From Victivallaceae bacterium (GTDB lineage: Bacteria; Verrucomicrobiota; Lentisphaeria; Victivallales; Victivallaceae), in the NCBI GenBank assembly GCA_028709805.1, contig JAQUTL010000004.1:1-64000 (forward strand): 64,000 bases of DNA. The letters are read 5' to 3'. This document shows, piece by piece, positions 24,797 through 33,949 of the stretch; position 1 is the first letter of the stretch; every line of letters begins with the position of its first letter. Under the pieces are notes generated by a model. The model saw only the letters and a program-made list of their open reading frames with translations, did no database searches and had not been told where the DNA came from. A program made the position numbers and the translations under genes.

Positions 24797-25348
24797 ATGG
24801 CGGCATCATACAACAGAGTATTGCTGATGGGCAATCTGACCCGTAATCCCGAGCTGCGCTATATTTCCGGCGGCTCGGCGGTATGTGAATTCGGCATTGC
24901 GATAAACCGCAAGTTTGTCGCCGGTGGCCAGGATCGCGAGGAGACGACCTTTGTGGACATCGTGGTCTGGGGCAGATCGGCGGAGAGCTGCAGCCGTTTT
25001 CTGGCCAAGGGGTCTTCGGTTTTCATTGAAGGGCGTCTCCAGCTCGATCAGTGGGAAGACCAGCAGGGCGGGAAACGCAGCCGGCTTCGCGTAGTGGCCG
25101 AGAACGTGCAGTTCGTCGGCGCCAGACGCGACGGCGCCGGCAACAGCGACGCGCCGGCGCAAGGCGGCGCTCCCGCCGGACAGACCGGCGGCGGATATCA
25201 GCCGCGCGGAAACGCCGCGCCGGCCGGTCCCGGCGGTTATCAGATGCGCGGCAACACGCGTCCGCAGTCGGGGGCGAACGATGCACCGCCGGTTCCGGAT
25301 GAGGCTTTCAACGTCGGAGATGACGTTGAGGACGACATCCCGTTTTAG
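24797..25348 (+). CDS. ssb: single-stranded DNA-binding protein
   Basis: It coats single-stranded DNA in replication and repair and recruits partners through its tail. The OB-fold (1-110) starts YNRVLLMGNLTRNPELRY and includes TTFVDIVVWGRSAESC. A Gly/Pro/Gln-rich linker follows, ending in the partner-binding tip DDIPF. Length 183 is normal. GGAG precedes the ATG. It lies between rpsF and rpsR, as usual. Confidence 0.95.
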   Translation: MAASYNRVLLMGNLTRNPELRYISGGSAVCEFGIAINRKFVAGGQDREETTFVDIVVWGRSAESCSRFLAKGSSVFIEGRLQLDQWEDQQGGKRSRLRVVAENVQFVGARRDGAGNSDAPAQGGAPAGQTGGGYQPRGNAAPAGPGGYQMRGNTRPQSGANDAPPVPDEAFNVGDDVEDDIPF

Positions 25349-25405
25349 TCGTCGGACAAAAAACAAATAAAATGTTGAAGAGTAAATAAAAGAAAGGTTC
25401 GTTTT

Positions 25406-25633
25406 ATGCAGAGAAGACCGTCACGCCGGAAGCAGGCGCCGAAACCGAAAATTTGCCGTTTTTGCGAAGGCAAAGTTAATTACATCGACTTCAAGGATGC
25501 GGAAACGCTGAAGAAGTTCCAGACTGAAAAAGGCAAGATTCTGCCCCGCAGAATCACCGGAACCTGTCTGAATCACCAGAAGATGCTCGCTGTCGCCATC
25601 AAGCGTGCCCGCATCATCGCTTTGGTCTACTGA
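25406..25633 (+). CDS. rpsR: 30S ribosomal protein S18
   Basis: This 75-residue basic protein is the partner of S6 on the 30S platform. [26 protein letters not shown] and the C-terminal [11 protein letters not shown] are family hallmarks. Cysteines near the start (CRFC) and at GTC resemble the zinc-binding type of S18. AAAGG precedes the ATG. Confidence 0.95.
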   Translation: MQRRPSRRKQAPKPKICRFCEGKVNYIDFKDAETLKKFQTEKGKILPRRITGTCLNHQKMLAVAIKRARIIALVY

Positions 25634-25653
25634 GCAGGGGAGGAGTTATAACT

Positions 25654-26109
25654 ATGGCACACATTAAGTTGGTTTTGCTTGAAGACGTTGAAAATCTCGG
25701 ACTGGCCGGCGAGGAAATCTCAGTGGCTCCGGGTTTTGCCCGCAACTATCTGATTCCGCGGAATCTGGCGATGAAATCCACCGCCGCCACCGCGCGCATC
25801 CTTGAAGCCCGCCGCTCCAAGATTGAGCAGCAGCGCGCCGCCGAACTGGCCGCAGCCAAGGAAATCGCCGGCAAGCTGGCCGGGATCACGCTGTCCTTCC
25901 CGGTGCAGGCCGGCGAAGAGGATCAGCTGTTCGGTTCGGTTTCGGCCCGCGCGATCGCCGACAAGGTGAAGGCGGACTTCGCCATCGATCTCGACCACAC
26001 CAAGATCAAGCTGGAAGACAACATCAAAACGCTTGGCACCTATGTGGTGGACGTGAAGCTGCATCACGACGTTGTCGCGCAGCTGTCGGTGGTTGTGGTC
26101 CGCGCCTGA
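25654..26109 (+). CDS. rplI: 50S ribosomal protein L9
   Basis: This large-subunit protein stretches from the L1 region. Its 151 residues have the N-terminal domain (VLLEDVENLGLAGEEISVAPGF and NYLIPRNLA), a long connecting helix (about 40-80) and the C-terminal domain starting near residue 85 (LFGSVSARAIADKV). AGGGGAGG precedes the ATG. It lies 20 bp after rpsR and 19 bp before dnaB. Confidence 0.95.
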   Translation: MAHIKLVLLEDVENLGLAGEEISVAPGFARNYLIPRNLAMKSTAATARILEARRSKIEQQRAAELAAAKEIAGKLAGITLSFPVQAGEEDQLFGSVSARAIADKVKADFAIDLDHTKIKLEDNIKTLGTYVVDVKLHHDVVAQLSVVVVRA

Positions 26110-26128
26110 GTGCGGCGGAGCATGTCTC

Positions 26129-27571
26129 ATGGCTGAAGAAACGGCCGGTAAAAACGCGGAGAAGAAGGACGGGCTTCCGGGGGCACTGGAACTGGAAAAA
26201 CCGCAGCCTCATAATCTTGAGGCGGAGCGGTCGGTGCTCTCGGCAATGCTGCGCGATCCGGAAAACTGCGTGGACGAGGCGATAGAATATCTCGGGGAAA
26301 ATCCCGAGATGTTCTATTCGCATGTTCACCGCGAAATATTCAGCGCGATACTTGAGCTGAAGTCCGGCGGTGAAATGGCGGTTGACCTGTTGACGGTCGC
26401 CCACGTTCTCAGCCGCCGCGGCACGCTTGAGCGGGTCGGCGGCGAGGTGTTTCTGGCCGAACTTTACGGCGAGATCGCCACCGGAGCCAATCTGGAGTCG
26501 TGGTGCAAAGTGCTGCGCGACGCGTTCTGTCTCCGGAAGATGATCGCCGTCTGCACCCGGAGCGTGCTGAACGCCTATGACGCCGACAAAGCGCCGAATG
26601 AGATTATCGAAGAGATTGAGAAAAGCGTTTTCGAGGTTCGCCATGCGGTTGAACGCTCACAGATGGTTGACCTAAAAACCGCCATGTACTCCGAATTTCA
26701 GCGGATCATGGACTTGGTGAACAAGAAGATCAAGAGTGGAATCGCGACCGGATTTCCCAAGCTTGACAGTTTGACCGGCGGACTGAAGCCGGGGGAGATG
26801 TTTGTGCTTGCGGCCCGGCCGTCGATCGGCAAGACCGCGCTGGCGCTGAACATCATCCGTCATATTACGCTGCGGGAGGAGTCGCCTTCGGCGGTGCTGT
26901 TTTTCTCGCTGGAAATGGGCGCCGGACAGATTACCCGACGCATGATCTGCACCGAGTCGGAAATACCGGAGTCGGCGTTTACCGACGGATCATTCAATGA
27001 CAGCGACATGCCGCGGCTGACCAAAGCCTGCGGAAAAATTGAAAAAGCACAGCTGTACATCGATCCGACGCCGGGACTGAGCATCGGCTCGCTTCAGGCG
27101 CGGGCAAGACGGGCGAAGGCCAGATTCGGTATTGATCTGGTGGTGATCGACTACCTCCAGCTGATGAACGCCGGCGGGCGGGCCGAGAGCCGCCAGAACG
27201 AGGTGGCGGAGATTTCACGCGGCATCAAACAGCTGGCCAAGGATCTGAACATTCCAGTGCTGGTGCTGGCGCAGTTGAACCGCGATATTGAGAAAAGCAC
27301 CGAACCGAATCCGCTGCCGAAACTCAGTCATCTGCGCGAGTCCGGAGCGATTGAACAGGACGCCGACGTGGTGACTTTTCTGCACCGCGACCGCGACCAG
27401 ACCAAAAACCTGACCGCCGAAAAAGCGGCCAACGGCGTTCCGGCGCTGCTGATTGTGGAGAAGAACCGAAACGGTCAGACCGGAATGGTGAATTTGAAAT
27501 TCTTCCCGAGGAAGATGGAGTTTGTCTGTCAGAGTCATTACACTGCGGACGATCATCCGCCGGCGGAGTAA
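26129..27571 (+). CDS. dnaB: replicative DNA helicase
   Basis: This hexameric helicase unwinds DNA at the fork. The ATG at 26129 follows GGAG by 8 nt; the frame is open further upstream over the end of rplI, but that part is not family-like. The 480 residues contain the N-terminal collar (PHNLEAERSVLSAMLRDPE) and the RecA-like domain. Walker A is ARPSIGKTA; Walker B is in DLVVIDYLQLM. QLNRDIEK and LSHLRESGAIEQDADVV follow. There is no sign of an intein. Confidence 0.95.
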   Translation: MAEETAGKNAEKKDGLPGALELEKPQPHNLEAERSVLSAMLRDPENCVDEAIEYLGENPEMFYSHVHREIFSAILELKSGGEMAVDLLTVAHVLSRRGTLERVGGEVFLAELYGEIATGANLESWCKVLRDAFCLRKMIAVCTRSVLNAYDADKAPNEIIEEIEKSVFEVRHAVERSQMVDLKTAMYSEFQRIMDLVNKKIKSGIATGFPKLDSLTGGLKPGEMFVLAARPSIGKTALALNIIRHITLREESPSAVLFFSLEMGAGQITRRMICTESEIPESAFTDGSFNDSDMPRLTKACGKIEKAQLYIDPTPGLSIGSLQARARRAKARFGIDLVVIDYLQLMNAGGRAESRQNEVAEISRGIKQLAKDLNIPVLVLAQLNRDIEKSTEPNPLPKLSHLRESGAIEQDADVVTFLHRDRDQTKNLTAEKAANGVPALLIVEKNRNGQTGMVNLKFFPRKMEFVCQSHYTADDHPPAE

Positions 27572-27627
27572 CGGCCGCCCGGTCCGGGATGCAACATAAA
27601 ACCTTTTGAAGAAGAAGGAGTCTGATT

Positions 27628-29937
27628 TTGTTTACAAGCACTTGGCGCCGGATGTTGACCGCCGGAGCGTTGTTTATGACGCTGTACGCGACGGCCGAAC
27701 CGATTGCGGAAGTCCGAATAGAACAGCTCGGCGGCCGTAAGGTTCCCGAAGAGCAGCTGCGCTTCCAGTTGCGTCAGAAACCGGGCGCGGACTTCGATCC
27801 GCAGGCGGCGGCCGAAGACGTCAAGCGGATTTACGGGACCGGACTGGCCACCACGGTGAGTCATACCCTGAGCCGCGATCCGGCCAAGGGGCTGATCCTC
27901 ACCTACACGGTCGGGCTCAAGCCGACGGTAAGCGAAATTGTGTTTGACGGCAATAAAAAATTCACCAACCGCGAACTGCTCGGTCAGCTCACCTTCTACG
28001 TCGGAGAGCCGCTGAACGACAAACTGCTCACGGAAAGCGCCAACAAGCTGCGCAGCCTCTATTTTGACGACGGCTACTATCAGGCCGCCATTCAGCCGCT
28101 GCTTGAGGCCGCGGAGGACGGCTCGGTCCGGATCACCTTCAAGATCGACGAGCATCTGCGCGAAAAACTCGACCATGTCTCCTTTGAAAACAACACGGTT
28201 TATTCCGGACTCAAACTGCGCTACAGCATCGCCAATCAGCCGTGGCCGATCATTAACCGGCTGTTCGATTTCGGTCTGCTCAACAAATCGGAGATCGACG
28301 CCGACAAAGCGCGGCTCCGCGCCCTCTACTGGGAAAAAGGGTATCTCGACTTCACGGTCAAAGACGTCACCGTGACGCCCGACCCGGAAGACCCGGAATA
28401 TGTCAATCTTAACTTTGTGCTCGACGAAGGCGCCCCGTACACCGTGACCGGCACCGCCTTCTCCGGCAACTCGGTGTTCACCGCCGAGGAGCTTGCCCCG
28501 CTGGTGGTGCTGGCCGCCGGAAAGGTGTTCAACAGCCTGGATGAGGACGCCAGCGTCAGAAATATTCTCGACTATTACGGCAGCTTCGGGTATGCCGACG
28601 CCAGCGTCAGGGCGACGCGGAGACCGGACTTCCAGAAAAAGACGCTCGACGTGGTCTTCGAGATCGTCGAAGGGCGCAAATACCGGATCGACAAGATCGA
28701 CATCACCGGCAACAAGCTGACCAAGGAGAAGGTCATCCGGCGCGAGCTCGCCGTGATGGAGGGCGACCCGCTGGACACCGGACGGGTGGAGACCAGCCGC
28801 CAGCGGCTGCTCGGCATGGGCTACTTCAGCAAGGTGGAGGCCACCACGCAGGCCGGTGTAGACCAGAATTCGCGCCATGTGGTTTTCGACGTCGAGGAAA
28901 AGGATCCGTATTCATTCCGCATCGGCGGCGGATTCTCCGACTCGGACAGCCTGGCCGCCATGCTGGAGTTCTCCAACAACAACTTTGACATTGCCAATCC
29001 CCGCGATCTGTTCCGCGGCGGCGGGCAGCGGTTCCGCATGCAGGCCATCGTCGGCACCGAGCGCTATAATTTCAACGTTGACTTCACCGAGCCGTGGCTG
29101 TTCGACCAGCCGCTGCGCTACGACGTGTCCGGCTACGGCAACTATGTGGAATACCAGCACTGGGACGAGGAACGCATCGGCATCAAGAACTCGCTGACCA
29201 AACGCATTCTTGAATTCATCGATCCCTTCAACACCGCAACCGTCGGCTACAAGTTTGAATATGTCGGAGTGCGCGGAATCGCCAAGGACGCCAGCGCCTA
29301 TCTGCGCAGTCTCGGAACCTTCGATCTGGTCAGCGAATTTTCCGCCATGCTGAACCGCGACACCCGCGACAATCTGCTTGAGCCGACCAGCGGCTACCAG
29401 ACCAGCGTGCTCGGAGCCGTTTCTCCGAAGGGGCTCGGCTCCACCGAAAGTTTCTACCGAGTGGAGGCGCGCGGCAGCTACTATACGAACTTCTTTGACA
29501 AGGCGTTGATCTGGCATCTGGGCGCACACGCCGGAGCGATCGACACGTTCAACGGCGGCGAAGTGCCGCTCTACGAGCGCTACTTCCTCGGCGGCGGCGA
29601 GTCGCTGCGCGGCTTCCCGTACCGCGAGGTGTCCCCGGTGGATTCCAACGGCTACAACATCGGCGGCAACTCGATGCTGATAGTCACCACCGAGCTGACC
29701 CACCCGATCTGGAGCTTCATCCGCGGCGCCATCTTCTGCGACGCCGGCAACGTGTGGGGCGACGCCTACAACTTCAATCTGCACGGCATCAACGTTGGCG
29801 TCGGCTACGGACTCCGAATCAAGGTGCCGATGCTCAACGCGCCGGTTCGCCTTGATCTGGCCTACCCGGTTGTCAACAATCAGGACGATCTGGACAGCAA
29901 GCTGAGATTCCACTTCAACATGGGCTTCACATGGTAA
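27628..29937 (+). CDS. bamA: outer membrane protein assembly factor BamA
   Basis: This Omp85 protein folds beta-barrel proteins into the outer membrane. A TTG start at 27628 follows AAGGAG by 7 nt. The signal peptide (about 1-23) ends in ATAEP. Five POTRA domains span about 24-415, each with the pattern VxGN/DGN-x-F/T, for example IVFDGNKKFTNRELL and IDITGNKLTKEKVI. A 16-strand barrel of about 350 residues follows, with the lid-lock motif YFLGGGESLRGFPYR in loop 6. The 769 residues are normal. The C-terminal residue is Trp (GFTW), a variation on the usual Phe. The downstream neighbour is an unusual Sel1-like lipoprotein rather than skp/lpxD. Confidence 0.95.
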   Translation: MFTSTWRRMLTAGALFMTLYATAEPIAEVRIEQLGGRKVPEEQLRFQLRQKPGADFDPQAAAEDVKRIYGTGLATTVSHTLSRDPAKGLILTYTVGLKPTVSEIVFDGNKKFTNRELLGQLTFYVGEPLNDKLLTESANKLRSLYFDDGYYQAAIQPLLEAAEDGSVRITFKIDEHLREKLDHVSFENNTVYSGLKLRYSIANQPWPIINRLFDFGLLNKSEIDADKARLRALYWEKGYLDFTVKDVTVTPDPEDPEYVNLNFVLDEGAPYTVTGTAFSGNSVFTAEELAPLVVLAAGKVFNSLDEDASVRNILDYYGSFGYADASVRATRRPDFQKKTLDVVFEIVEGRKYRIDKIDITGNKLTKEKVIRRELAVMEGDPLDTGRVETSRQRLLGMGYFSKVEATTQAGVDQNSRHVVFDVEEKDPYSFRIGGGFSDSDSLAAMLEFSNNNFDIANPRDLFRGGGQRFRMQAIVGTERYNFNVDFTEPWLFDQPLRYDVSGYGNYVEYQHWDEERIGIKNSLTKRILEFIDPFNTATVGYKFEYVGVRGIAKDASAYLRSLGTFDLVSEFSAMLNRDTRDNLLEPTSGYQTSVLGAVSPKGLGSTESFYRVEARGSYYTNFFDKALIWHLGAHAGAIDTFNGGEVPLYERYFLGGGESLRGFPYREVSPVDSNGYNIGGNSMLIVTTELTHPIWSFIRGAIFCDAGNVWGDAYNFNLHGINVGVGYGLRIKVPMLNAPVRLDLAYPVVNNQDDLDSKLRFHFNMGFTW

Positions 29938-31268
29938 AAGGGCTGACCACCGTACTCGCGCTGGCGGCGCTGGCCGCCGGCTGTCTGTCTCGGCCGGACG
30001 GCAATGTCGCCGAGTTGAAACGTCTTGCGGCGGCGGATGATCCGGCCGCGCTTGAACAGCTTGGCGAAATCGCCATGTTCTACGGCGTGAACGGCAAAAT
30101 CGATTATGTGACCGCACTGGACTGTTTCTCCCGGGCGGCCGGACACGGCGACGCGGTCGCCTCGGCGTTCAAGGGGCGGCTGCTGGCGCAGTATCCGCTG
30201 CCGGACGGCAACTTCTACGAAGACGGCATGGCGTTGTGCGCCGCCGCCGAACCGGAACTGGTCAAACGCTCCGGCGACCCGCGCGCCGATTATCTGCTCG
30301 GCAATTTTGAAGCGGCGGAGGCGGAATTCTATTATCCGGCCGCGGTCGAGACCGCGGCCGACGCCGAACTGCCGGAGCGCCGGCGTCTGCTGAAACTCCG
30401 CCGCGCCGCCGAATGGGGCTGCGCCGCCGCCGACTATGAACTCTGGAAACTTCTGAAAAACTCCGATCCGGCCAAGGCTCGAGAACACCTGAACGCCGCA
30501 GTGAAAAAAGAATATCCGGCGGCGCTGTTCGAGTCGGGCAACGCCGAAAATATCCGTCTGGCGGCGGAGAAGGGCTACGCCCCGGCCAGAACGGCCGTGG
30601 CCGCCGACCTGAACAACGGCCTGTCCGACTTGGAGCGGCGGAAGATGTTCGCGCTGGCGGTCACCTCGGCCGGATACGGCGCCCGCGAATACGCCGCTTA
30701 TCTGGCCGACCGTGGCGACTTCGGCCATGCGGCGCTGCTGGACGCCGACGCCGCGCCGTGGCTGCGCTATCCGGTCTCGGCAATCGGTCAGCTTACCTGG
30801 CGTGAGATGGCGTTTCCTAACGATCTTCAACGCTCGGCGTGGCTCGGTGCGACCGACGCCGACGAGCTTAAACGCTTTTTTGAGGAAAACCGCAAATATC
30901 AGGACACCGCCGCCTACTGGCTGGCCTATGCGCTGGCGGCGGCCGCCGCCGATCAGGGGGAATGCGAACTTTACGGCGCCCGCCGTTATGCCGAGCTCGG
31001 CGGCGATAAAACAGCCGCCGCGCTGATCGAGGCCGACGCCGGGGCGCTGCTTGCGCCGACGCGCGCCGCCGTGCCGCCGGTCATTGCCGACCGCGACCTG
31101 TACGCCATGGCCGAACACTTTCTGCCGCGGCTGTTTCCAAATCCGCCGCCGGAGAATCCGCGCCGCTTCTATAACGTGGTCCTGAGCAGATTTGTGGAAA
31201 AAGAACGCATTGTGACCGGCGGGATCAACGTGGTTGCGCCGCCGCCGGAGCCGCTGGTGCTTGAATGA
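29931..31268 (+). CDS. Sel1/TPR-like repeat lipoprotein
   Basis: MVKGLTTVLALAALAAGC is a lipoprotein signal with lipobox LAAGC. The 445-residue body is made of alpha-helical repeats rich in Ala, with Sel1-like patterns such as ALDCFSRAAGHGDAVASAFKG, LKLRRAAEWGCAAADYELWK and NIRLAAEKGYAPAR. Such repeats mediate protein-protein contact. It overlaps bamA by 7 bp and the HAD gene by 4 bp, so the three are coupled. Position suggests an envelope role, perhaps an accessory of the Bam machine; that is inference only. Confidence 0.75.
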   Translation: MVKGLTTVLALAALAAGCLSRPDGNVAELKRLAAADDPAALEQLGEIAMFYGVNGKIDYVTALDCFSRAAGHGDAVASAFKGRLLAQYPLPDGNFYEDGMALCAAAEPELVKRSGDPRADYLLGNFEAAEAEFYYPAAVETAADAELPERRRLLKLRRAAEWGCAAADYELWKLLKNSDPAKAREHLNAAVKKEYPAALFESGNAENIRLAAEKGYAPARTAVAADLNNGLSDLERRKMFALAVTSAGYGAREYAAYLADRGDFGHAALLDADAAPWLRYPVSAIGQLTWREMAFPNDLQRSAWLGATDADELKRFFEENRKYQDTAAYWLAYALAAAAADQGECELYGARRYAELGGDKTAAALIEADAGALLAPTRAAVPPVIADRDLYAMAEHFLPRLFPNPPPENPRRFYNVVLSRFVEKERIVTGGINVVAPPPEPLVLE

Positions 31269-32098
31269 GATTTCTCGACTTCTGGGCCGAACGGCGCGGC
31301 GACTTCGACGCGGTTTTTCTGGATATTGACGGCACGGTGATCGACCGCCGCCGGATGCTGAAAAACGCCGACCTCATGCTGGAAACCTTCAGGAACGGCG
31401 GTACGCCTTTTCTGTTCCTGACCAATGACGCCAACCATTCGACCATCGAAAAAGCCGCCATCGTCAACCGCACCGGATTGAAGATCGCGCCGGATGACAT
31501 TGTTTCATCCGGAGACGTCCTGAAGAGCTGGGCCAGACGGCACGGCGCGGCCGGTAAGAAATTTTTTATGATGGGCGTGCTCGGCCACCCCTGCTATGCG
31601 GAGAAGTCCGGCCTGGTCACCACCACCGACACGGCTGAACTGGACGACTGCGCCGGAGTGCTGGTCGGCGAAGACGACTACGACTGGTACAGCGTCTTTT
31701 TTGAAGTCTTCAATTTTTTTCTCCGCCACCCCGACCGGCCGCTGATCTCGCCGAATCCGGACATCTGCTGGGCCGGCTGGAAGCGCGGCGGTCTCGGTCT
31801 CGGCGCCGGAGCGGTGGCTGAAGCCATGCAGTTGTGGCTCTCCCACCAGAAACTCGATGTGAAGCCGGTGTTTCTCGGCAAACCCCACACCCATATCTTC
31901 GACTTCGCCATTGATCGGCTCAATCTGCCCGACCGCTCCCGCATCCTGATGCTCGGAGACAGTCTGCGCGGCGACATGGCCGGAGCCAACGCCGCGCGGG
32001 TGCGCTCCGGACTGCTGCTCACCGGCATCACCACCGCCGACGCCGCCGGACGCGCCGCCGACGCGGAACGCCCGGAATTCATTTTCTCCGGACTTTGA
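31265..32098 (+). CDS. HAD-superfamily (NagD-like, subclass IIA) phosphatase
   Basis: This cytoplasmic phosphatase of unknown substrate has 277 residues. Motif I is VFLDIDGTVID (nucleophile and acid Asp). Motif II is FLFLTNDAN, with a NagD-type cap following it. The Lys of motif III is in VFLGKPH, and motif IV is ILMLGDSLRGDMAGA. The KPHTHIF and GDSLRGDM arrangement is that of the HAD-IIA sugar-phosphatase group. It overlaps the Sel1-like gene by ATGA and ends the bamA unit; no terminator was seen. Confidence 0.85.
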   Translation: MRFLDFWAERRGDFDAVFLDIDGTVIDRRRMLKNADLMLETFRNGGTPFLFLTNDANHSTIEKAAIVNRTGLKIAPDDIVSSGDVLKSWARRHGAAGKKFFMMGVLGHPCYAEKSGLVTTTDTAELDDCAGVLVGEDDYDWYSVFFEVFNFFLRHPDRPLISPNPDICWAGWKRGGLGLGAGAVAEAMQLWLSHQKLDVKPVFLGKPHTHIFDFAIDRLNLPDRSRILMLGDSLRGDMAGANAARVRSGLLLTGITTADAAGRAADAERPEFIFSGL

Positions 32099-32143
32099 CC
32101 TTTCCACTCCGCCCCAGACGCCCTAAACCGCCATTTTCCAATG

Positions 32144-32169
32144 GGAAACGGTGGAAAAAGTCCGTTTCC
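32144..32169. promoter_or_regulatory. inverted repeat just upstream of a TATATT box before the antiporter gene
   Basis: GGAAACGG (32144-32151) and CCGTTTCC (32162-32169) are perfect inverse copies 10 bp apart. A TATATT -10-like box follows at 32175-32180, but no clear -35 is present. The repeat could be an activator or repressor site covering the -35 position. Confidence 0.35.
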
Positions 32170-32221
32170 GGCTGTATATTAATAAATACGGCAACATAAC
32201 AGGAAGGCGGCGCAAACGATT

Positions 32222-33946
32222 ATGGAAATACCCGACGTACTGAACGCATCCGCCGGCGCGTCCGGCGGTTTTTCGCCCGGTGTACTGGCCATTCTCGGCC
32301 TGTGCGTGGCCGGCGGCATGGCCGGAGCGTGGTTTTTCCAGAAGATCCGTTTTCCGCAGGTGGTGGGGTACATTTTCATCGGCCTTTTGATCGGCGACAC
32401 CGGGCTGGGCATGGTTCACGCCTCGGACGTGGAAAATTTGCAGATGCTCAATCTGTTTGCGCTTGGTATCATCGGATTTCTGGTCGGCGGCGAGTTGAGA
32501 TTTGAGCTGTTCCGCCGCTACGCCAAAGAGTTCACAACCATTCTGTTCGGCGAGGGACTGTCCGCGTTTGCGATCGTCGGCGTTCTGTGCGGCGGCATTG
32601 TCTACTGCATAACCGGCAGTTTTGCGGCAAGTCTGGCGGCCGGCATGGTGTTCGGCGCAATCGCCTCGGCCACCGACCCGGCCAGTACCATCGACGTGAT
32701 CTGGGAATACCGGGCAAAGGGCGTGATGACCGCGGCGATCATCGCAATCGTGGCGCTGGACGATGCGCTGGCGCTGACGCTTTACGGCATCGGAACCAGT
32801 TCGGCGCAGCTGGTGACCAGCAGCGGCGGATCGGTGCTGGACGCGCTGAAACAGGTGGGTTTTGAAATTTTCGGCGCGCTTGGACTGGGCGCGGCGTTCG
32901 CGGTGGTGCTGATCGCGTTCCTGCGCTGCCAGCAGCAGGGAGACCGGGCGGTGGCGGTGTCAATCGGGGTGATTTTGCTGGTGATCGGCACGGCGGCGTT
33001 TTACAATCTTGACGTGATTCTGGCGGCAATGATGGTCGGCTTCATACTGACCAACCTTGCACCGCGCCGGAGCGAAGAGATGTTCAAACTGATGCGCTCC
33101 TTTTCAATTCCGATCTATGTGCTCTTCTTCGTTTTTGTGGGAGCCAGACTGAACATCTGGGACATGCCGGGCTGGCTGTGGCTGATCGCACTGGCGTATG
33201 TGATCGGGCGCAGCTTCGGCAAATGGTCCGGGTCGTGGCTCGGTGCAAAAATGGCCGGCAGCGCCGCGCCGGTGAGAAAATATCTCGGACTGGGAATATT
33301 CGCTCAGGGCGGCGTGGCGATCGGCTTGAGCATCGTGGCGGCGGCCAACCTGAAGTCGGTGATGGTGACGGATTCGCTGAGTTTGGGCGACATGATCGTC
33401 TATGTGGTCACGGCGACCACGCTGATATTGCAGTTTCTCGGTCCGTCGATGGTCAAGATGGCGCTGCGGCTTTCTGGCGAGGCCGGCCGCGACGTTACCG
33501 CCGAAGACGTGATGCGCGGTATGACGGTGGGCGACGTGATGAATCAGGCGCCGACCATGCTGCCGGAAGACATGACGGTGGCGCAGGCGTTTGAAATCTT
33601 CAGCGGCAGCGCCGAGACCGCGTATCCGGTGATCGGAGAAGACGACCGGGTGATCGGAATATTGACATTCACCGCGTTGAAAAACGTCGCCGGAGACCAC
33701 CCGAACTGGGGGTGGATGCTGGTTGCCGACGCCATGCTGCCGGTGAACGGCATCACCACGCCCGGCGCGTCGCTTTCGGATGTCTGCAAAGAGATGCGGC
33801 TCGAACGTCAGGATCGGATGATCGTGGTGGACAGCCGGGAAAACATGCACGGACTCGGCGTGCTTGACCTTAGAATACTTGAATTGAAAGTCGAAAAAAA
33901 GCTGCTGCTGACAACCAGCGGCATGGCGGAACGGGGGGGTTGCTGA
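32222..33946 (+). CDS. cation:proton antiporter (CPA family) with C-terminal CBS pair
   Basis: This inner-membrane monovalent cation/H+ exchanger has 574 residues. About 12-13 hydrophobic helices cover residues 18-410. The ion-site helix contains ASATDPAS, and IVALDDALALTLYG is the following conserved helix, as in NhaP/CPA1-like carriers. Residues of about 425-565 form two CBS motifs (VGDVMNQAPTMLPEDMTV and VADAMLPVN). CBS pairs in transporters often bind adenine nucleotides and gate activity. The start is less certain: AGGAAGG lies about 14 nt upstream. hisH begins 3 bp after its stop. Confidence 0.85.
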   Translation: MEIPDVLNASAGASGGFSPGVLAILGLCVAGGMAGAWFFQKIRFPQVVGYIFIGLLIGDTGLGMVHASDVENLQMLNLFALGIIGFLVGGELRFELFRRYAKEFTTILFGEGLSAFAIVGVLCGGIVYCITGSFAASLAAGMVFGAIASATDPASTIDVIWEYRAKGVMTAAIIAIVALDDALALTLYGIGTSSAQLVTSSGGSVLDALKQVGFEIFGALGLGAAFAVVLIAFLRCQQQGDRAVAVSIGVILLVIGTAAFYNLDVILAAMMVGFILTNLAPRRSEEMFKLMRSFSIPIYVLFFVFVGARLNIWDMPGWLWLIALAYVIGRSFGKWSGSWLGAKMAGSAAPVRKYLGLGIFAQGGVAIGLSIVAAANLKSVMVTDSLSLGDMIVYVVTATTLILQFLGPSMVKMALRLSGEAGRDVTAEDVMRGMTVGDVMNQAPTMLPEDMTVAQAFEIFSGSAETAYPVIGEDDRVIGILTFTALKNVAGDHPNWGWMLVADAMLPVNGITTPGASLSDVCKEMRLERQDRMIVVDSRENMHGLGVLDLRILELKVEKKLLLTTSGMAERGGC

Positions 33947-33949
33947 AAA

